DNA from: CAIMZW01 sp037135095
Lineage (GTDB): Bacteria > Actinomycetota > Actinomycetes > Nanopelagicales > Nanopelagicaceae
Reading direction: 5' to 3'
NCBI GenBank assembly: GCA_037135095.1
Contig: JBAXKZ010000001.1
Location: forward strand, 1 to 64,000
DNA length: 64,000 bases
Numbering within the stretch: the first letter of the stretch is position 1; each line of letters begins with the position of its first letter. Positions 58,690 to 64,000 of the stretch are shown here, piece after piece. The position numbers and the translations under genes were made by a program. The notes below the pieces were generated by a model, which was given only the letters and a program-made list of their open reading frames with translations, did no database searches and was not told the DNA's origin.

Positions 58690-60032
58690 GAGAGCCCACC
58701 ACTTCCTTGAGAAAATTTGCGACGATCAACTTGTGAAGCCAAAGCGTCGACCAAGTCATCGGCAAGAATTCTGCCAACCGGTTTATTCTTAGCATCAACG
58801 ACAATTACTGAAGAACCGCGGTTATTTGAGAATTCTTCAACAACTTCATCAAGCGGTGTATCTAGATTGATTGAAGTTGGATAGGGCGGACCAATCAAAC
58901 TCGAAAGCAAATCCCCGGCTTTAGCAGCTACTAACTCGACAACTTGGATGTGATCTACCAATCGTCCCCTGGCATCCACAACAACTACACCATCTGAGAT
59001 GTCGCGTTCTCGGTTATCAACTAAGAGTTTCAAAGCGTGTGCGACGGTATCGACCTCTTTAACAATCAAAATATGAGTAGTCATGATGCCACCGGCTAGA
59101 GTCTCGTCGAAGGCAACAAGTTCACGAAGTTGCTTAGCGACAACCGCATCCATTACCTGCAAAATACTTTCGCGGTGTTCTTCATCGAGATCGCGAAGCA
59201 CTTCGGCGCTCTCATCAGGCTCCATTCGAGAAAGTAGTTCAGCCGAGCGTTCGGAGGTTAAGCCTCTGATTAAACCTTGTAGCTCTTCCTCTTCCATCTC
59301 TTCGAGCACATCCGCTGCAAGTTCTGGATCCAATAGTTCGATCAAGGCGCCTTGTTCACGACCAGCAAGATCTTCAATTAGGTCAGCAAGATCGGCTGGG
59401 CGCAACTGACTAAGTGCCGCTCTGGAATTTGAAGTTCTAACAACGCCGTGACCATCGGCCAGCGATGCAACCGATGCCCAATCAACAACATGCTCCGGGG
59501 TTGGTCGCCGACGAATGGCACCCGGGAAAATTCGACGCAAAAATGAGACGAATGAAATATCAACGCCAACAACTCGAATCTCTTTATCGAATGGTGCCAA
59601 ATAAAGGTCGGAGGATCGAACAACGCGCAAGCCATCGACATCGACGATTTGGTGATCAATTACATCGCCATCCAAAAGCGACTCACCTTCACGACGTTGA
59701 TAATCTTCTAAATTGATTTTGGTTGTAGAGAGTCGAATTTCATCCTTAGTTAAAATGGAAATTCGGGCCCCATTAATAAATGACTTACGTTGCCCAACTT
59801 TTACGATCAAACCAGAAACCGGCGGGTAAGTCTCCTCGCCATGACGAACAACCACGTCAACCAAGCGACCAATATCTTTTCCTTCAATATCACGAACCGG
59901 ACGACCGATTAAGCCAGCGACTGATACCAATGAATCACGAATATTTTTTCGCGCCAAAACCGAGTCGCGTCGACCCACAATTCGCTTAGCCACATTGTTG
60001 ATCCCGGGTACTGGGACTGGTGGCCGTTTCAT
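58686..60032 (-). CDS. Soluble PRC-barrel/MgtE_N/CBS protein, putative magnesium sensor
   Basis: 448 residues, no transmembrane helix. Two PRC-barrel-like segments (about 35-105 and 108-165), an MgtE N-domain (about 205-315: LRPADLADLIEDLAGREQGALIELLDPELAADVLEEMEEEELQGLIRGL) and a CBS pair (about 318-435). In MgtE channels the N and CBS domains close the pore when cytosolic Mg2+ is high. Here the pore is missing and the gene overlaps an Nramp-related transporter by 4 bases, so it probably gates or regulates that transporter. TAAGAT lies 6 bases before the ATG. Confidence 0.85.
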   Translation of the reverse strand: MKRPPVPVPGINNVAKRIVGRRDSVLARKNIRDSLVSVAGLIGRPVRDIEGKDIGRLVDVVVRHGEETYPPVSGLIVKVGQRKSFINGARISILTKDEIRLSTTKINLEDYQRREGESLLDGDVIDHQIVDVDGLRVVRSSDLYLAPFDKEIRVVGVDISFVSFLRRIFPGAIRRRPTPEHVVDWASVASLADGHGVVRTSNSRAALSQLRPADLADLIEDLAGREQGALIELLDPELAADVLEEMEEEELQGLIRGLTSERSAELLSRMEPDESAEVLRDLDEEHRESILQVMDAVVAKQLRELVAFDETLAGGIMTTHILIVKEVDTVAHALKLLVDNRERDISDGVVVVDARGRLVDHIQVVELVAAKAGDLLSSLIGPPYPTSINLDTPLDEVVEEFSNNRGSSVIVVDAKNKPVGRILADDLVDALASQVDRRKFSQGSGGLS

Positions 60033-60038
60033 GGCTAA

Positions 60039-60044
60039 ATCTTA
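60039..60044 (-). promoter_or_regulatory. Leaderless-type -10 box (TAAGAT) over the mrp stop codon
   Basis: TAAGAT lies 6 bases upstream of the ATG of the MgtE-like sensor gene; its TAA is also the stop codon of mrp. Confidence 0.5.
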
Positions 60045-61172
60045 GGTGTGAAGGGTTAACGGGACGCCAACTATAGATTTTGGCCGTACCAGTAATTTAT
60101 CGAGCAGTTGATTGAAGGCTGCAGCTGCCGGTGAATCCGGTGCTCCTAAGACGATTGGGAGCCCATTATCCCCGCCCTCGCGCAACGCGCTGGCAAAGGG
60201 AATCTTCACTAATAACGGAACTGGAGCACCAACCAACGCTGAAAGTCGAATTGAGGTCTCCTCCCCGCCGCCGGAGCCAAAGATCGAAATTGATTCCCCG
60301 CAGTGGGGGCATGGGGTATCTGACATATTTTCAATTACGCCGAGGATGTGTTGCTTCATCTGGTGGGCGATTCGGCCGGCACGCTCAGCCACCTCAGCGG
60401 CGGCCACTTGAGGGGTTGTTACAACAACAATCTCCGAAGCTGGGATTAACTGTCCAAGCGAGATCGCAATATCCCCCGTTCCTGGCGGCAAATCTAAAAG
60501 CAGCAGGTCCAAGTCGCCCCAATAGGCATCGCTAAGCAATTGTTCCAAAACGCGATGAAGCAGTGGGCCGCGGTATGCAATTGCATCGGCGCGCTCGGGT
60601 TTAAACATTTCCATCGAAACAACTTTCACCCCAAAATTTTCAACTGGAATAAAGGTTTGATCGATTGCCGTAGGGCGCTGTCCCAACATTCCCATCAAAC
60701 GTGGAATGGAATGGCCGTAAACATCGGCATCTAAGATTCCAACTTTTAGACCGCGAGCGGCGGCGGCGACAGCAAGGTTCACGGTGACCGAGGATTTACC
60801 AACGCCGCCTTTGCCAGATGCAATCCCCAAGACTCTTGTTAGGGAATCTGGTTGAGCAAATGGAATAAATTTTTCGCGGCCCCCGTGAAGCAATTTCTTT
60901 ACAGCGTCGCGCTGGATTTCGTTCATCACGCCAAATTCCAAATCAACCGCTGAAACTTCTGGAATAACTGAGACGGCGCTCATGACATCTTTCTGCAATC
61001 GATCCCGCATTGGGCAGCCAGAGATGGTCAAAAGAATTTTTACATAAAGGCGACCTTTACTGAACTCGACCGTATCGACCATCCCCAATTCGGTCAGTGG
61101 CCGATGGAGTTCTGGGTCAATAACAGTTGCTAAAGCCGAGCGCGCCGCCGCGATAGTTGCTTCATGACTCAT
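60042..61172 (-). CDS. mrp: Iron-sulfur cluster carrier ATPase Mrp/ApbC
   Basis: 376 residues. An N-terminal MIP18/DUF59 domain (about 5-85, with the Cys of ISGCPMRD) is fused to a ParA-like ATPase with Walker A GIASGKGGVGKSS (117-128), the switch DVYGHSIPRLMG and the Cys pair of TPCPHCGESISIFG, which bridges a 4Fe-4S cluster in the dimer. It delivers Fe-S clusters to target proteins. Order with the MgtE-like gene corresponds to Rv1229c-Rv1232c. It overlaps tatB by 4 bases. Confidence 0.92.
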   Translation of the reverse strand: MSHEATIAAARSALATVIDPELHRPLTELGMVDTVEFSKGRLYVKILLTISGCPMRDRLQKDVMSAVSVIPEVSAVDLEFGVMNEIQRDAVKKLLHGGREKFIPFAQPDSLTRVLGIASGKGGVGKSSVTVNLAVAAAARGLKVGILDADVYGHSIPRLMGMLGQRPTAIDQTFIPVENFGVKVVSMEMFKPERADAIAYRGPLLHRVLEQLLSDAYWGDLDLLLLDLPPGTGDIAISLGQLIPASEIVVVTTPQVAAAEVAERAGRIAHQMKQHILGVIENMSDTPCPHCGESISIFGSGGGEETSIRLSALVGAPVPLLVKIPFASALREGGDNGLPIVLGAPDSPAAAAFNQLLDKLLVRPKSIVGVPLTLHT

Positions 61173-61480
61173 AACAGGTCAGGGTCGATCTTGGCCACAC
61201 TTTTGATTTCATTAATTTCTGGCATTGGATCTACCCCGTCCATAACATCAGTCAGGTGCTTTTGAATAAATTTCTTTGGATTTAAATCGGTAACTTGAAG
61301 ATCTTCATAACCAGGGCCGAGATTGGATCTAAGTTCAGCAGTGGCACTTTGAGAGAGCGTCCGCAATTTCTTCAAGAATTTTGCTGCTTCCACGGCAAAG
61401 TGCGGAAGTTTGTCTGGACCAATCAAGATCATGGCCAAAACTGCGAGCGTCAAGAACTTCTCAGCGCCGATATTAAACAT
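61169..61480 (-). CDS. tatB: Sec-independent translocase subunit TatB
   Basis: 103 residues. A hydrophobic N-terminal helix (about 5-20, with the conserved GPDKLPHFA hinge) is followed by an amphipathic helix (about 25-50) and a variable acidic tail. The GPDKLP hinge and the tail length fit TatB, which recognises twin-arginine substrates with TatC, rather than TatA. TatA and TatC genes are not in the window. The position between htrA and mrp corresponds to Rv1224. TACGCT lies 6 bases before the ATG. Confidence 0.88.
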   Translation of the reverse strand: MFNIGAEKFLTLAVLAMILIGPDKLPHFAVEAAKFLKKLRTLSQSATAELRSNLGPGYEDLQVTDLNPKKFIQKHLTDVMDGVDPMPEINEIKSVAKIDPDLL

Positions 61481-61486
61481 GGGTAG

Positions 61487-61492
61487 AGCGTA
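61487..61492 (-). promoter_or_regulatory. Leaderless-type -10 box (TACGCT)
   Basis: TACGCT lies 6 bases upstream of the ATG of tatB at 61480, in the short gap after htrA. Confidence 0.45.
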
Positions 61493-61503
61493 GCCCGTAT
61501 CAG

Positions 61504-62721
61504 CTATTGCTTGGCAATCAGCGTGAGCGAGACGGTCTTAGCCACTCCAGCACGCAGATATTTCAAGGTGACGGTATCTCCGACGCTTTGAGATCTAATA
61601 GCGACAATCAGCTGGTCAGAACTAGTTATCGCTTTGCCATTGAAAGCAACGATTACATCCCCTGCCTTTATGCCAGCCTTCTCGGCAGGGCCGCCAGCCA
61701 AGATTGCCGTAGCCGTATTGGCTACCTTTGCGCCAGTCCCCGTAAAGGAATTATCAAGAGAGAGCCCAATAATTGGATGGGTGGCAACGCCACTCTTTAT
61801 TAATTGGTCGGCTGTCTTCTTTGCTTGATTAATTGGAATCGCGAAACCAAGACCAATTGAGCCAGCTTGGCCCGATGATGAAGATCCCAGGGAAGCAATT
61901 GCCGAGTTGACGCCGATAACAGCGCCGGCAGAATCGACCAACGGACCACCGGAGTTACCTGGATTAATCGCCGCATCGGTTTGAATGGCATTGATGAAAG
62001 AGCTTTCACCAGTTCCGGAGCCAGCGGTGACGGCGCGATCTTTCGCGCTAATGATTCCTGATGTAACAGTTCCAGATAATCCGAGTGGCGATCCAATCGC
62101 GATCACAGCATCTCCGACCTGCACATCATCGCTATTACCCAATGAAAGCGCCGGTGCATTTGTTACTTCGATTTTGAGAACCGCTAAGTCATAAGCGGCA
62201 TCGCGCCCGATTATCGCAGCGGGATAACTTTTACCGTCTTGCAGATTTACCGAAATTGTTCCATTGCCAGTCACGGCTGCTTCGATGACATGGTTGTTTG
62301 TAAGGATGTAACCATTGCTCTGAATAAAGAAGCCAGAGCCAGTGTCGCCACCACTTGAGCTTTGAACCGAAACTGAAACTACGGAAGGTGAAACCCGAGC
62401 TGCAATCCCAGCGATGGAATTAGGTTGGCGCTCAATATTTGAGTGCAGGGAGACTAAATTGCTGGTACCTGAAGAGAGGCTAATTGAACGTCCTATTACA
62501 GAACCGAGAACTCCGGCTACCAGCGCCATTAAAAGTGCAATGCCAAGCCCGATGCTGGCGCGCTTTGGTTTGATAGTCGACGCTGCCTCTTGAACCGATA
62601 GCGGCAACGGCGCTAAGAAATTAGAGGGGTTGGGCTGCGGCGAGGACCACCAAGGAAATTCAGAGGAGGGCGTGGGGGTGGGGTTTGGCTGATCAGTACT
62701 CAATCTCTCTCCCTCAATCAT
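61504..62721 (-). CDS. HtrA/DegP-type membrane serine protease with PDZ domain
   Basis: 405 residues from ATG 62721; the upstream extension to 62796 has no support. A proline-rich cytosolic N-terminus (about 1-50), one transmembrane helix (about 57-77), a trypsin-like domain with His in ILTNNHVIEA, Asp in AAYDLAVLKI and Ser in NPGNSGGPLVDS, and a PDZ domain near the end (AILAGGPAEKAGIKAGDVIVAFNGKAI). It degrades or monitors misfolded envelope proteins. In Mycobacterium it (Rv1223) follows sigE-rseA; here those regulators are absent and the O-methyltransferase gene lies directly upstream. Confidence 0.9.
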   Translation of the reverse strand: MIEGERLSTDQPNPTPTPSSEFPWWSSPQPNPSNFLAPLPLSVQEAASTIKPKRASIGLGIALLMALVAGVLGSVIGRSISLSSGTSNLVSLHSNIERQPNSIAGIAARVSPSVVSVSVQSSSGGDTGSGFFIQSNGYILTNNHVIEAAVTGNGTISVNLQDGKSYPAAIIGRDAAYDLAVLKIEVTNAPALSLGNSDDVQVGDAVIAIGSPLGLSGTVTSGIISAKDRAVTAGSGTGESSFINAIQTDAAINPGNSGGPLVDSAGAVIGVNSAIASLGSSSSGQAGSIGLGFAIPINQAKKTADQLIKSGVATHPIIGLSLDNSFTGTGAKVANTATAILAGGPAEKAGIKAGDVIVAFNGKAITSSDQLIVAIRSQSVGDTVTLKYLRAGVAKTVSLTLIAKQ

Positions 62722-62819
62722 TAATTCAACAATTAACGTAACGCTAAAAGTACAATCTTCAGAGGTTAAGCCTAATAAGGTATGAGAAAACGCCAAATTG
62801 TGGCTTAAAATCCCAGGTT

Positions 62820-63467
62820 TTAGCCCACCTTAGTGGCGACTAAGACTCCTGCCCCAACTGGGAGCAGGCTGGAATGCCAGCGAAGATCTTCCTTGATGGC
62901 ACGAACAACATCACGCCTGGAGATGGAGTCGAAATCTCTTTGGGTCGGATCTGCCACTTTCCCACCGCTTAAAACTTCATCGATTATCAACGTTCCTCGC
63001 GGGCTTAACAATCGATAACTTTCTTGGACGACATCAAAGAGATCTTGAGCTGGCCGAACCACCATAAGGTCGTAATTCTTATCGGCCAATTTTCCAACTA
63101 CATCGATCACGTTTCCAGTGATCAGCCGGAATCGTTGCGCTGAAATACCGGATTCTTCGAAAACCTTCCGGGCAATACCGCTGTGCTCGCGCTCGGTATC
63201 GATAGAGGTGAAAGTGCCATCCGTTGGTAAACCTTGAAAGATCCAAAGGCCGCTCACGCCCGACCCGGTTCCGATTTCTACCACCGACTTTGCGCGTACC
63301 GAATAGGTAATAAATTTTAGGAGCGCACAAACTGCCGGGCTTGGATCAATTGCCCCAACTTCAGCGCCATTGTTTCTTGCTTGCTGCATAAAAATATCTT
63401 CATGCGGATAGATCTCAGCAAAGGCCGACATATCTCCTCGAGGTGTGCCTTGTGGCGAGATCGTCAT
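62820..63467 (-). CDS. SAM-dependent O-methyltransferase (Rv1220c-like)
   Basis: 215 residues from ATG 63467, inside the pepA stop (ATGA). Class I methyltransferase of the catechol/caffeoyl-CoA group: motif I VVEIGTGSGVSGLWIF, FTSIDTEREHSGIARKVFEESG, YDLMVVRPAQDLFDVVQES and GTLIIDEVLSGGKVADP. Orthologues in actinobacteria sit next to sigE or htrA and have no known substrate. Translational coupling with the aminopeptidase gene upstream is clear. A 98-base gap to htrA holds no gene. Confidence 0.86.
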   Translation of the reverse strand: MTISPQGTPRGDMSAFAEIYPHEDIFMQQARNNGAEVGAIDPSPAVCALLKFITYSVRAKSVVEIGTGSGVSGLWIFQGLPTDGTFTSIDTEREHSGIARKVFEESGISAQRFRLITGNVIDVVGKLADKNYDLMVVRPAQDLFDVVQESYRLLSPRGTLIIDEVLSGGKVADPTQRDFDSISRRDVVRAIKEDLRWHSSLLPVGAGVLVATKVG

Positions 63468-64000
63468 AGCGTTGCAATCCAATCAATCAAAAGTCGAACT
63501 CCGAAACCCGTTCCGCCTTTTGGATTTTCGCCAGCATCTGAATCGGAGCGGCCAGTACCTGCAATATCTAGGTGAACCCAGTTACTTTCCTCGGCGAAGT
63601 ATTCCAGGAAGAGCGCACCCGTAATAGAGCCACCGCTAAAGTGTTTCTTATCGGCGGTGTGATTAAGGTCTGCAACTTCACTCTGAAGAGCGGGGCGGTA
63701 TTCCGCTACCAAAGGCAGCTGCCAAACCCGATCGCCAATGCGCTCGCCGATAGCGCTCAAAGTTGCCGCCAATTTATTATTTCGACTATACATTGCCGCG
63801 TACTGACGACCTAGCCCCAGAGTGGCAGAACCGGTCAGCGTACCGATATCAATTAAATAATCGGGTTTTAAGTTGCGGTTGGCATAGGCCAAGCCATCTG
63901 CCAAAACCAAGCGACCTTCAGCATCAGTGTCAATAATTTCCACGGTGGTGCCACCATATTGAGTAATTACATCAGAGGGACGCTGCGAAGTCGCGGATAT
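63464..64000 (-). CDS. pepA: Leucyl aminopeptidase, C-terminal part (runs off right edge)
   Basis: 179 codons in frame to the window end; the N-terminus lies beyond base 64000. M17 family: GTTVEIIDTDAEGRLVLADGLAYA carries the metal ligands Asp and Glu and the catalytic Arg, followed by IDIGTLTGSATLGLG, VADLNHTADKKHFSGGSITGALFLEYF and WVHLDIAGTG. The usual NTDAEGR motif reads DTDAEGR. It hydrolyses N-terminal residues from peptides with two divalent metals. It is coupled to the O-methyltransferase gene by ATGA. Confidence 0.9.
   Translation of the reverse strand: MSATSQRPSDVITQYGGTTVEIIDTDAEGRLVLADGLAYANRNLKPDYLIDIGTLTGSATLGLGRQYAAMYSRNNKLAATLSAIGERIGDRVWQLPLVAEYRPALQSEVADLNHTADKKHFSGGSITGALFLEYFAEESNWVHLDIAGTGRSDSDAGENPKGGTGFGVRLLIDWIATL

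Noticed and set aside
1..64000. Insertion sequences, prophage or integrative element
   Set aside because: No transposase, integrase, phage structural gene, or flanking inverted or direct repeats were seen; most blocks keep actinobacterial core order.

Overview
The window is chromosomal DNA from a streamlined, moderate-G+C actinobacterium (about half G+C by eye). The actinobacterial assignment rests on two WhiB proteins (WhiB1- and WhiB2-like), an MtrA/MtrB two-component system, the mycothiol deacetylase MshB, PdtaS, DUF3499, DUF3107, DUF6113 and Rv3235-family proteins, and gene order shared with Mycobacterium. Very short intergenic gaps, 4-base ATGA overlaps, loss of genes usually found in these blocks and many leaderless-type promoters suggest a small-genome aquatic lineage such as Nanopelagicales (acI). 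That lineage assignment is inference. No phage, IS element, CRISPR array or rRNA operon was seen.

Layout. 1-5.6 kb: the 5' part of a large secreted fibronectin type III repeat protein, two strong hairpins, a 57-residue exported peptide gene divergent from an XRE-TPR regulator (a possible peptide-signalling pair), a CBS protein and a lipoprotein. 5.6-9.4 kb: a minus-strand cluster with a permease-YHS fusion, a membrane protein and an unusual b-type cytochrome module. 9.5-11.1 kb: NAD(P)HX dehydratase, a short ribosome-hibernation factor and an exported protein with a histone-H1-like tail. 11.2-19.3 kb: a surface-glycan locus: ABC exporter, glycosyltransferases and a complete wbpA/B/E/D-type set for UDP-2,3-diacetamido-2,3-dideoxy-glucuronate. 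19.4-28.3 kb: SulP permease, a transsulfuration operon (metB, patB), TerC, a HhH-GPD DNA glycosylase, MsrA/MsrB. 28.35 kb: tRNA-Arg(CCG).

28.6-48.8 kb is a core block largely collinear with Mycobacterium Rv3219-Rv3264: whiB1, pdtaS, two Tad-pilus-like genes, an Rv3235-family protein, secA, comF, mtrB, mtrA, ahcY, a phosphomannomutase, DUF3499, DUF5719, a giant membrane glycosyltransferase, whiB2 and a mannose-1-phosphate guanylyltransferase-like gene. It is followed by a DapC-like aminotransferase and a ferredoxin. 48.9-53.6 kb: GNAT, cysS, DUF6113, mshB, TetR, DUF3107. 53.6-60 kb: an orphan ParA-like ATPase, a DUF2236 protein, MarC, a PHP phosphoesterase, an EamA permease, and an Nramp-related transporter overlapping a soluble MgtE-type sensor. 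60-64 kb: mrp, tatB, htrA, an O-methyltransferase and a partial leucyl aminopeptidase, matching Rv1220c-Rv1232c order but without sigE-rseA.

Most noteworthy: (1) the divergent exported-peptide/XRE-TPR pair; (2) an MgtE-like magnesium sensor without its pore, paired with an Nramp-like carrier whose metal-selectivity motifs are altered; (3) two genes (DUF6113 and dapC) whose conserved N-termini lie upstream of any ATG/GTG/TTG, implying AUU/AUC starts by stop-codon coupling; (4) -10 boxes placed 6-7 bases before the start codon at many genes.
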